A stretch of 64,000 bases of DNA, taken from Anisakis pegreffii (Eukaryota; Nematoda; Chromadorea; Rhabditida; Anisakidae). Within the stretch, counting starts at the first letter, position 1; each line of letters opens with the position of its first letter. Positions 47,834 through 57,840 of this stretch are shown here, piece by piece. Made by a program: the position numbers and the translations under genes. The notes under the pieces are model-generated. The model had not been told where the DNA came from, made no database searches, and worked only from the letters and a program-made list of their open reading frames with translations. The stretch spans positions 1 to 64,000 of the forward strand of contig JAPYMA010000669.1 in NCBI GenBank assembly GCA_035041965.1. Direction: 5' to 3'.

Positions 47834-50283
47834 AATAACCGATTCAAAGAAGATCATTGTGCATCAAACATACAACGATAATTCCAGTTTGCGTGCACCG
47901 AATCTGCGTTCTGAACATTGCTCGCAGATTCAGAGTTTTATTGTGCTATCAACTATAAATCAATGTGCCATTATCACTTTTGCTTCAAATGAATTTGATA
48001 TCAGAATATTTGGTGAGTATCCTTTCAACTTTACATCATTCAAACACTTATCGCGTTAAGTTATAAAGTTAAGCTGTGCTCCAAGAAATGTTTCTCTTAC
48101 TTTACCGTTTGCACTCATTATCCATCAACAGTATTTATTGCATCCTATGATTATGTATTCTATTTCTAATGTGCTTTTCCGAAAATTTTTCATGCTTTCA
48201 TTCTGTATTCTCCAGCTCTCCGAATAAACCTTTTTCTAACTATGCAGACACTTCCTCTGATGCACTATCGTTCACATGAAAAAACGGTCTTCTGAAATGT
48301 GACTGATCATCACACATAAGCTTAGTGAAACTGATATGTGTTGTGGCAAAACACATCGGTCACAATTTTTTAGGCATTGCGACGAGTATATTGGTTCAAA
48401 TTATTGAATAAGACCTTGCTGTGTGTCGTTCAGAAACCTTTCCATATAAGTTGAGTGAGTTCTCGCCCGTGAGATACGAAATTGCGCGTCCGCAGACAAT
48501 TCACTACAGTAATAAAACATACATGTTTGTGACTAGCGTCATCTTCAAGCGTTTGTTTTGCTGGAAAGTAGTAATGCAATATTACGAACAGTCCTATTCG
48601 CAGATGTACTAGCCTGAGATCAAAACAGTGCTTACAATTAGCAATCAAGAGCAAATTAATCAGATGCATAGACTCTCTGCGCTGTTTGTTAAATAGAGAC
48701 GCAGGATGAGAATCGAACTGCATAAGCTTAAACCTATCATGGAGTTGCACGGATGACTGGGTCCATGTTAACGTGCAAAATGCAAGAGCGTGATATTGAA
48801 GAACAGTTTGGTGCACACAGAATATTTGAGCTGTTAGTGTTTCGTTAAGATTCGCGATCTATCAATGTGAATGTCTATTGCGCAACACTGCCCAAATGAA
48901 TTCGCAGATGAAGTATGACGCAATATTCATCAACAACACATTCCCTGCGGATGATTTTAACGAATGGGATGTGGTGCGCTTCGATTGATTGATTAATGAT
49001 CGATGTTGATATTTGAAATCCTCAGAAAATGAAATAAACATTCAAGAGATTGTCTGTTTTGTTGCCATTTCGTTGATGATTCATCCGTTTCAGTTGGAAT
49101 GCTATGGCGTCACATTGAATGACTCATTGCATCTGAATGACCGACCGATACTAATTTGAATCTGAAGAAATTGACGTAACTTTTCATTTGCAAACGAAAA
49201 TACAATCTCATCTCAGCACATCAGCGAAACCAGTTCATCTACTACAATACTTTACGTTCCACACCAGAAACGATGATGAACAGATCGTCGGAAAACAAAA
49301 TAGTGAGGCGAACTGTAGATTTATGATTTGACTAGAATTTGCGATCAAAACGAAATCACCACATCAGCGAAACCAGAAACAACAGAACTGTTGGAGTTCA
49401 CGAACCTCTGCAATTACTGCAACCACTCGCACCATAACATATGAAAACGTAACGAATACTCCTATCAATACTGATGTTCACTGATGATTCTTTACTCAAA
49501 AATTGAAGGAAGTATCGGAAAAAGTTCTTGAAATGCAACAGTTGTGTTGTTTCATTATCATTTGCTTACCTCATCCTTCAACCAGTTCACTTTCTAACAT
49601 TAGTGATAATGGAGAAATCACCGTTAGTTTTCCGACGCTTATCTGAACTCTTCATTTACATTCACGAACCAGTTTTTGATTCGAACATTTACAGTCATAT
49701 CCATCCAATCGCTTTGATACAAATCAAAACAACAAACTCGCATATAAATATAAATTGAAAAGTATTCATTCGTTCATTTAAACATCTATATTCACTTTTG
49801 CATAATTTCATCTATAGCAACAAAGCATCATCAACCCTGATCATTCGACGATATCTTTTTTTTTTGTAGCATTACGTCAGGTTCGCTCCTTCGCGGTATC
49901 TTCATTGAACTCAGTGTCTGAAGTGCTCACATTCAGCAATCTACAACAACGTTTGTCAAGTTCCATTAATTTTTCCTCTCAGTTTTCATTCTCTAATGAA
50001 GATGTTTAATTACGGAGAAAAAAATTGACGCATTATATCACCGTATCAACGAAGCTAAATCCAGCAAGCAAAGCTGAATACTGACCATTTGATCTCTCAA
50101 TTCAATGACACCATCAAATCTTTATATGAGTGAGGCTATGAATTAATGCTGCAAAATACTTCCACATATTATGGCTGAAGGCAATGTGAGCGTTGATAAC
50201 AGCGCAATAGTAGTTAAAACTATAATAGTGATAATGGAGGTAAGAGTGGTGATAACAATAAAATTAAGCAAAAATATTTCAGA
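47834..50283. other. Spacer between sHSP and ground-like gene
   Basis: An AATAAA at 48223-48228, 390 bases past the sHSP stop, may be its poly(A) signal. A 128-codon minus-strand frame (48430-48816) and a short plus frame opposite it have no motifs. The phrase CACATCAGCGAAACCAG recurs near 49,218 and 49,361, a small duplication. Nothing else is recognised. Confidence 0.45.
50275..50282 (+). promoter_or_regulatory. Leader acceptor directly before ground-like ATG
   Basis: TATTTCAG ends one base before the ATG at 50284, so a spliced leader or 5' UTR exon would be joined almost directly to the start codon. This also supports the chosen start. Confidence 0.6.
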
Positions 50284-51645
50284 ATGATCACTCAGCTTTT
50301 GGTGATATTTACGTTTATCGGACGGACAACCGCGATGTTCAGCTGTGGATGTGCGACCTCACCAGTTGCATGCCCTTGCTCGCGGTCTCTCGCACCACCA
50401 CCTCCTCCTCCTTGTCCTCCACCGATGTGTGCTCCCCTTCCACTACCCTGTCCCCTTCCGCCGCTGCCCCCCTTATGTCCCCTTCTACCTTCTTGTCCCC
50501 CACCACTCATGTGCCCACCACCCATCATCTGTCCTCTACCCAAAATATGCCCGCTTCCTCCACTTCCATGCCCTCCACCAATTCAGTGTCCTCCTTCCTT
50601 TTGTCCACCTCCTATGTGCCTTCCTGCCCTTCCACCGCCAATATGTTTCCCTCCACCACCCCCACCGGCACCAGTTATTTGTCCGGTATGTTCTCTTCTA
50701 TTTCATTAAAACAATGATTCCATTGATAGCATGCAATTAGTATGGTAATGAGGCAATTCATATGGCTTCATATGACATCCGTTTTCGTTTGAGCCAGTTC
50801 ATGATGCGCGATTTGCGTTGTTCTATTCATTATTCTCTCGTAGTACTCGTCTTCATTATCAGTTTTCGATCGAATCCAAATGATTCATTGCGTATTCGTT
50901 TGAGAATCATTAGGTTATCTCTTTGCTGATGACAGAGTCGAAGAGTTTTCTGAACAGAATGAATGCTTGTATGTGGATTGAATGAGTCTAATGATCTCAA
51001 TCACTACCTTGAGAACATTTCTCGAAATTAATGACTGTGCAATGAGTTATCTTTTGTGTTGGGCCAACAAAAGTAATAAATGGCCGTTCAGTACGCTCAG
51101 TCAGAGGTGTATCAAACAATGGCACCGGCACATGACTGTTGCTGTCAATGTGATGATCCATGTCAATACAGTCCATACTTGCGAATGCACGGCGCTAAGA
51201 TATTCTCGTCGAAGAATATTTCGGATGAGAACGACATCGAGGATCCTTTGTGCAACGATGTTAAAATCAAAACACTCATGATCGAGGTAAGTGACCTGCT
51301 AATGAACATTTCAAGAAATATTTGTAATGCACATTTCCAATGTTTTTTAAACGGTGTTCAGCCCTGTCACCAAATAATTTTCTTTAATCAACAAATTCAT
51401 CGATAAAGCTTCTCATCGCTCAATCAATGACTCGTCATCGGATTCTGATTCCTCGTTCATTTCAGAATCTCACCAAAGATGCGACAACATCAAAACGCTC
51501 CATTCAGAAGACACTCGAGGAGAAATTCTCCACAAAATTCAATGTGATCTGTTCGCTGAGTGACTTCTCATATGTTGCATACACAGACCAATACTGTCAA
51601 ACATCCAATGATCTTGTTACTTGTTATGCCTTCAAACCTCTTTGA
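50284..51645 (+). CDS. Ground-like (GRL) secreted cysteine-rich protein
   Basis: Member of the nematode hedgehog-related ground-like family: secreted proteins made by cuticle-forming and glial cells, probably acting in extracellular matrix or signalling. Exons: 50284-50685, 51092 (or 51101)-51286 and 51466-51645; all junctions are in phase 0, giving 258 aa. A signal peptide (MITQLLVIFTFIGRTTA) is followed by about 110 residues of proline/cysteine repeats (PPP, CPPP, CPLP), typical of the family's variable region. The second exon has PAHDCCCQCDDPC. The ground-like domain fills the C-terminus: DPLCNDVKIKTLMIE, then SKRSIQKTLEEKFSTKFNV, ICSLSDFSYVAYTDQYC and LVTCYAFKPL. Two other frames of exon 1 are open only because of the CCN-rich repeats. 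The particular grl ortholog cannot be named. Confidence 0.9.
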
Positions 51646-51766
51646 TCACTTCAGTATATTGATGGTTACCACTTTGATAAGTTAAGTGTAGTTGTTGTTC
51701 GGTCAGAATTTGACTTGACGCACTTTTACAGAGTCTGTAATTCGATATTCTGATCGAACTTCAATG

Positions 51767-51893
51767 ATTTCGGTTGGAAACCGATCGAATCTGTTTTTTG
51801 AAATTTCGATTCGTGGTATCTGAATTCCGACCGTAATTTAAAGTCTTCGGCCGGAATCCGAGCAAACTTCGATTGCATTTTACCAACCGAAAT
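51767..51893. repeat. Inverted repeat rich in TTCGG/CCGAA
   Basis: ATTTCGGTTGG at 51767-51777 is inverted at 51883-51893 (CCAACCGAAAT). The 105-base interior carries more CGAA/TTCG-type pieces (TTCCGACCG, TTCGGCCGGAA, CCGATCGAAT). It has the form of a small foldback element. Confidence 0.7.
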
Positions 51894-52100
51894 TCGGTCG
51901 ATTACCATCGTCAGTCCAATAGATTGCTTGTTATGTGTTTTGCCCTTAACCTCAGCGATCACTAGCAATATTTTGAGAATGAAAGAGGGGAGTTGCATGC
52001 CCAAGTGATTATTTCTGCTTGGCAATTGCATACGACAATGCTCTAGTAACACTATGTTGAATCTATTCACAGTTTCGCAAACATTCATCCAGGAGTGCAT

Positions 52101-52169
52101 TTCGAAAGATTTTTTAACTTGTTAAATGATGCGGTTTCGAAAACCTTTTAACTTGTTAAATGACGTGGT
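52101..52169. repeat. Tandem duplication, 35-bp unit
   Basis: Two adjacent copies beginning TTCGAAA and containing TTTTAACTTGTTAAATGA, with a few substitutions and one base of length difference. Confidence 0.9.
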
Positions 52170-53253
52170 TGCAAAATGAATTTAAAAAATCTAGCAACTC
52201 AAATTGTTGCCGTACTCAAAAAGTGCTTTTTGATAGCAATGCAGCTTGTGTTGAAGTCGTTTATGTACCGTTTGATGAGAAAATTGTGTGGTATTAAAGC
52301 GTCAATCACTGAATACTCACCGGATGAACGTATGCGAGTATGTATTCAAAGTAACTGTGTATTTATTTGTGAATTAACCTTTTGTGCATTTGATGTTTTG
52401 ATGAATTCACCATTTTAAGATTGATTGATTGTGAAATGTCTGTACAGAATCGAAAAAATCTTATCTAAATGTCATCGGTAATTTCGACGATATCTGCGGT
52501 AAAAAGTGATGAGCTTGTGCATTCGATTCTATTGAATTATGTTAATGAATTGTCATTCACTGCGAATGAAACAAAAATGAACAGAGAATTGCATATGGAA
52601 TGATGTGCTGAAGCAATCATTGTTTAATGATTAAAGATGACAACGGAAAATTAAGATGCTGCTGGTGAAATTCAATTTGAATACATTGCTGAAAAGGACA
52701 GAATTTTCAGTGAGTGAACGACGATCACAACGCAACGAATGCTTCATCTGCAAAATGTAAGAGGAACAATGAATAAGAAATTGTAACAGAAAAGCGAAAT
52801 TTTTCCGAAATAAATTCCGCATTCCGGCAAGCGTACGTTCACATGACGATTCCACAACGACACAAATATGATTTGTGAGTTCTGTAACAAACAATTAGCT
52901 ACTAGGCACTTTACATGAAAGATAAAAATTATTTGTTACTTGAGCCAAAATGACATATTGAGATATCGAGTGTTCGCACCATTGATAGTTGATACGTTAT
53001 CGTTAAGTGCTTTTGCCACGAAACGTATAATTAGGAGCTTGAAAGAGTGTTCGATGAGTGGGTGCTTGAGTGGATATTGTCTTCTGTTTCTTTTTTTTTT
53101 TTTTTGAAACCGATACGAACAATTTGCAGCAACACTAAAATATATGAGTAATCGGATCGTTGCAAGTAGTCATTTTATCAATTAACGGCAAACACTGCAG
53201 CAGCAGCACATAACCAACCAAGCAACCAATCACCTATGCGCTGAAAATTTCAT

Positions 53254-53265
53254 GATATGCATATC
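53254..53265. promoter_or_regulatory. Palindromic ATATGCATAT site before trh-1
   Basis: A perfect 12-base palindrome, GATATGCATATC, about 325 bases before the trh-1 start codon. It resembles POU/homeodomain sites; binding is inferred only from this resemblance. Confidence 0.3.
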
Positions 53266-53342
53266 TGATTTTTTAATGATATCAACAACATTTAAATGTG
53301 TCGTCATTCGTTTAGTGAACGAATGAAACTGAAATGAAATTC

Positions 53343-53350
53343 TATAAAAG
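53343..53350 (+). promoter_or_regulatory. TATA box candidate for trh-1
   Basis: A canonical TATAAAAG lies 236 bases upstream of the trh-1 ATG and about 200 bases before its leader acceptor, leaving room for an outron. Confidence 0.5.
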
Positions 53351-53540
53351 AGGATAAAATGTGAGAGCATTTCCATTCGTCTCTTCTTCATTACCATTTC
53401 TCAACGTGTCATCATCACATTTAGTTCATTTCACCTCAGTCAATCAACTCTGTTACGCAAACAAACGAATCCACAACCGAAACGTTTCATTCGGCTTTAT
53501 TCTCAGCAAACATTTCATTTCATCCAACTTTTTTGCTATT

Positions 53541-53548
53541 TGTTTCAG
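53541..53548 (+). promoter_or_regulatory. Leader acceptor upstream of trh-1 ATG
   Basis: TGTTTCAG ends 30 bases before the chosen ATG. The upstream open frame has no methionine codon in phase between this site and the start, which supports the start at 53579. Confidence 0.55.
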
Positions 53549-53578
53549 TTGTTCATTGTCACCGTCACTATCACCAAT

Positions 53579-55059
53579 ATGTTCAACAGAAGAGCGATCA
53601 CACTATCAGCACTTCGATCAGCCATATTGTTGATTTCAATCGAGCAAATTCTGTGTGCTGATCAACAATTCCATGAGTTATTATTTAACGAAAGACCATT
53701 ACCATGGCAGGAATCGAATTTATTAGCTGCATTAGCCAATCGACTCGGTGGTGGTTACATGCGTACAGAAAGGAGCATTAAACGAGGTAAGGAGATTCGA
53801 TGCAATTTTGCAGGTACTCGAACTAGTGACTCGGGAACAACAGCCATTGAAAAGTTGCTCTCAAAAACAGTGCCCTTAAGGGCCGCTACATCCAAGGATA
53901 ACTTCATCCCGGATAATTGCCCCGGGACAACGGTCCTTTGACAACTGTCTCCACAATATTTACCTTCGTAAATATAAATTCTTTCGATTACTACAGCCAT
54001 CATTGTTATATTATAGTCATGTTAGTGACACTTTTATTTTTAGCCCTCGGCTCAGAATCACACTGACTATGAGACTGAAGTTTATGCTTAGGCTTAGACT
54101 GAGGCTGAAACGAAGGCTCACACTGAGGCTGATGTGAAAGCCTAGACTTAGGTTGATGCTAGGCTTATGCTTATGTTCAACTGGAGCTCGCGGCCGAATC
54201 TTGGCTGAAGCTGAGGCTAGCCATGAACGGAGGTTCAGTATGGCAATTAGGTTGACATAAACCATCTGAGTCAGTTGTCTGGGTGGCACATCTTCCCGCG
54301 GGTGATTGTCCTGAGGCACTTCTCCTAGAGGCAGCTTTGCAATATCCGGTTTAGAGATGAATGAGTTGAAGGAGCCCTTTCGGGACCCGAGTAAATAGTG
54401 CTTAATGTCAGGTGCTATTTACCTGTGAAAGAAACTTCGGAAGTTTTTGGGAACACCACTTACTGTTCACGTAAAATTGCAAATTAATTGCATGGATTTT
54501 GTTGAAGAAATATGGCTATCGGTTTCCCTCAAGAGGAGAGTGCAACTAGAAACGTAAAAATTTTTTCTGACAATGAATAAACTCGTATTCATTCGACTTG
54601 ATTTCAAATGTTCAACGTGATCCATCACGGAAATTTTCAGTGGTTTCCAAGCATTCAATCACAGATCGTATTTTAAGGCAGCATTTCGTTCATTTTTTAT
54701 AAATTCATCGAAAATATCCAACAAAACAGTTGAATATTTCAGGAAGAGAACTATTTGGAAAACGATCCGTAGGGATAGCGATGGATGAGGATAACTCAAA
54801 TGAGGCGTTCAACACAAACGGTGATTCGAAACTAAGTTCAGCCATTTTGGATGACTCCCAAAAATGGTTGCCATTGGAAATTCGATCGAATGTGAACGAT
54901 CTTCGTCTGTCTGGCGACGTTGAACATCGAGGAATATTTTCACCATATTTGATGAAGTCATTGAAGATCTCAAATGAACTACCACAACTTGCACCACAAA
55001 CCGAAATTGATCTAATCTCAAGGCAACGAAGAGGTCGATCTCGTGAATTGTTTGGTTAG
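53579..55059 (+). CDS. trh-1: TRH-1-type neuropeptide precursor (RELF-amide)
   Basis: Precursor of thyrotropin-releasing-hormone-like peptides. In C. elegans, trh-1 yields GRELF-amide and ANELF-amide, which act through a TRH-receptor homolog to promote growth. Exons: 53579-53786 and 54743-55059, phase 1 junction, 174 aa. A signal peptide covers about residues 1-29 (hydrophobic AILLISIEQILCA). The first peptide straddles the splice junction: dibasic KR, then GRELFG, then KR, giving exactly GRELF-amide. The second is at the very C-terminus: RQRRGRSRELFG and stop, giving SRELF-amide or GRSRELF-amide depending on whether cleavage follows the RR or the later R. The roughly 85 residues between are acidic and not peptide-like. 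An AATAAA lies 384 bases past the stop. Confidence 0.85.
53885..53952. repeat. Degenerate ~14-bp repeat in trh-1 intron
   Basis: Four imperfect units in a row: GATAACTTCATCCC, GATAATTGCCCCGG, GACAACGGTCCTTT and GACAACTGTCTCC. A palindromic block TGCCCTTAAGGGCCGCT precedes it, and a near copy of that block (TGCCCTTAGAGGCCGCT) occurs near 6,393. Confidence 0.55.
54047..54226. repeat. Degenerate TTAGGC-like hexamer array in trh-1 intron
   Basis: Over at least 17 consecutive units the sequence keeps a strict 6-base phase with forms such as TTAGGC, TTAGAC, TGAGGC, TGAAAC, GAAGGC, TGAGGC, TTAGGT. TTAGGC is the nematode telomere repeat. A shorter second run (TTGGC, TGAAGC, TGAGGC, TAGCC) follows near 54,200. 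The minus-strand open frame here is a Leu-Ser dipeptide shadow. Confidence 0.7.
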
Positions 55060-57795
55060 ATACTTCATTGATTAAATGAGAAGCACAAATGAGCACAATC
55101 AATTATTTCTTCACACTGTACGATATGCAATAATCCGAAGCATTCATCCTCCATTCCACTATCCGTTCAAAACTGTCATATTAAACTTCCTGAACATTCA
55201 ATGCTGTATTTCTTGTAAAAGCAAGGCTTTCCGTTTTTGCATTTATTCAACATTTCAATTGTACATTGCAAATGTGGTAATTCCCTATTTATAAAACATT
55301 CCATATATTATAATTGCACAATATAGTAGTGAAATAACTAGGCGAAATGGTAGTAATACATAAATTAATCGTTTGCATGGATAATATCATTATTCAATAA
55401 TATATTTACTGATAGTGATCGCGATGATTATGACAATGAATGAATAAAGCTTTTGCACGTGAAGAATTTTGAATTTATTCTTCGAACATTCACCTAACTG
55501 TAAGTAAATTAAATGAATTTGTTGCATTCTGAGCGAACGCATCTCGTCGTGTCGTCTTGAATTTCTTTACAATCAGACTGTTGCTTTACTTTCAAGCTCG
55601 GATTGGAATCTCACTAGTCAGTGTAACTGAACTGATCGCTTTGATGTGATCATATGCAAAACACCAAATAATCTGAAAGACACGAACGGAGTCCGTCCCC
55701 ACGCAGTCGTTTCATTTTTTGTTTTCATTCGTTTCGATCCATTATATCGGCATCGTATGCTCACCCAGTGTTTATCAATATACAACTCATTTATATCATA
55801 TGTATATATATCATTCATAGATACACAATTAAGCGATGGATGAAAAGCAATAGACAAACAATTAGTCAAGTTTTTCAACTAATAACAACACCCATCTTTC
55901 AAATACACCTACCTATAATTTGGAAAGTTCCACAGCACAAAACGATTACTTAAAGAATTCGACACTGAACATGAGATGTTTTCTGAAACACGTAAATATA
56001 TACAGTGTCAACTCGAGAACACGCTATCTACCTCCAAACTGATGCGTTAAAAAAAATCCCGACACTTGATGTTATAATGCGAAACAGAAAACGGAACGTT
56101 AAGCGATTAAAATTGCTTCAAACGACTAGTTCGCCAACAAGATAACAAACGATATTTTTATTGGGAATCGTCACTTGTAAGATATCCATCTTTAAATTTC
56201 ATAAATGGCCATTGCACCGGAACAATAACAAACGCTAAATCTCCAGGAAACCATTTCTAAACACCAACGACAAACGCGGATGCAAAGCACGTCCACTCAT
56301 CTCGAAAGCAAATCAGTTCAATTGAAGCACGGCAAACGTGAACATTTCAACAACAACAACCAAAATCAACGAATAAATTCATCAACAATACAATCAAACC
56401 TGACACCGACACCAAATTAACAGTCACCGTTCAAAAAAAGAGAAGCTCAAAAGTAGAACAGAACGTGAATTTATAGTCGTCGAAGAAGTCAAAGCAAACC
56501 ACCGAATATCCTCTCTTTCATATCATTCAACAAGAATTTCGCACAGCACATTAACAAATGCAAAAATGTGTGCTCAACTAAATTCAAAAAACTTAATTCC
56601 CAAAATTTCAACGCGAACAGCGGATAAACTTAGTGCAAATGTGATGACGACATAAACTAAAACTCGAAACCTTGACTAGAGATTTGATACCGCCGAACCA
56701 ATGCTAAAACACAAAACTTCAGCCATTTCAAACAATAATGTTAGTATTGCCAATTCATTATTCGCTGACGAGTGATATGCGCCCCTCTTCAACCACTAGG
56801 TAATCTGACCAGGAATACACACAACATGCATTAGGATGCGATTAATTTCCCCACTAATATAGCTTATGCATGGCTCTCGACAAAATTTTATAACACAAAA
56901 CACTGCAAATTGTTTGTCGTTATCAATCGTTCGTCTTCCACGACTATATGAAAACTAATTTATGCATTCGTTTTGTTTAAAAAAAAAGAAGACATAATCT
57001 CCAAAACAAAAATCAACCGTTCTTCAACAGTCTCAAAAGCCACACGCATGCACAAAGTTACAACACACTTCTCGTCGTATCCAGTAGCACAGCAATGAGA
57101 TTGCAAAAAAACCAAATTGAGCATAATTCCATACATTAAATCATCGTACATACAACAACAACAAATACAGTCGTTTGCAGTAAAATAAAGCACAAACAGA
57201 TGATAGTTAGTGATAAACATCGAGATGTTCTCAGATAAGCACTTCTAAACAACAACGTTTCTCAGTTAGTGATCACCATTCACTATCAATAGAAGCAAAA
57301 CAACAGAGGTAAAATTCGTTGTTCAATGCTCTTGAAAAATTCGCTGAATTTGATTTAAGAAATGAAATTCAACACCTAAAAAATCAAAACAACGATTTTT
57401 GGAGCGAATTGATAATCACTTGAATTTCAAATGTTAGACCTCAATGTACGAATGAATTGCTAATTCATCAGTCTCATAGATCTAATAGATCAGTCTACAA
57501 TCCATAAATTGCTTCAGGAATACAATCACAAACGTTCAGAGATTTCCATATTATATCAACAAAAAGCAGAATGCACAATAAAATTAGTTCAGAGTTAAGT
57601 GAAAAGACAACTTCAAAAAAGGGACATACAAATGTACAATTCGAAACCATAAAAGATCATAATGAACATGATAAGAGCAATCTGCGTGTTAGCGAATTAA
57701 AATGAAATTTGAACGATTTGATTTGAAGATTCTTCAGCACACATTAGCAGTTCAATCGATTTTCTTGTTCAAAAACTTGCTTTCATTCTCGAACG
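55060..57795. other. Spacer between trh-1 and the PKG-like gene
   Basis: The two genes converge here. No exon is supported; frames are under 90 codons. A short match (AAACTGATGCGT plus A-run) to the duplicated segment at 15.4 kb lies at about 56,036. Confidence 0.5.
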
Positions 57796-57801
57796 TTTAT
57801 T
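57796..57801 (-). other. Polyadenylation signal of the PKG-like gene
   Basis: AATAAA on the minus strand about 40 bases after the stop codon. Confidence 0.55.
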
Positions 57802-57840
57802 CGTCATGTTTTGAGTGAACATGTAATTTACAGAAAAACA

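Larger units (their letters stand above)
51646..53542. other. Spacer between ground-like gene and trh-1
   Basis: Holds an inverted repeat near 51.77-51.89 kb, a 35-base tandem duplication at 52.1 kb and the trh-1 promoter region, all listed separately. A 124-codon minus frame (51726-52100) covers the inverted repeat and looks non-coding. Confidence 0.5.

Noticed and set aside
48660..48740. tRNA-like block on the minus strand (TTCGATTCTCATCC)
   Set aside because: The presumed T arm pairs at only two positions and no cloverleaf can be drawn.
50292..50740. Three further long open frames over the ground-like exon 1
   Set aside because: They are shadows of the CCN-rich proline/cysteine tract; only one frame has a signal peptide and leads in phase to the conserved ground-like domain.
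54017..54319. 100-codon minus-strand frame with Leu-Ser repeats
   Set aside because: A direct product of the hexamer array in the trh-1 intron.
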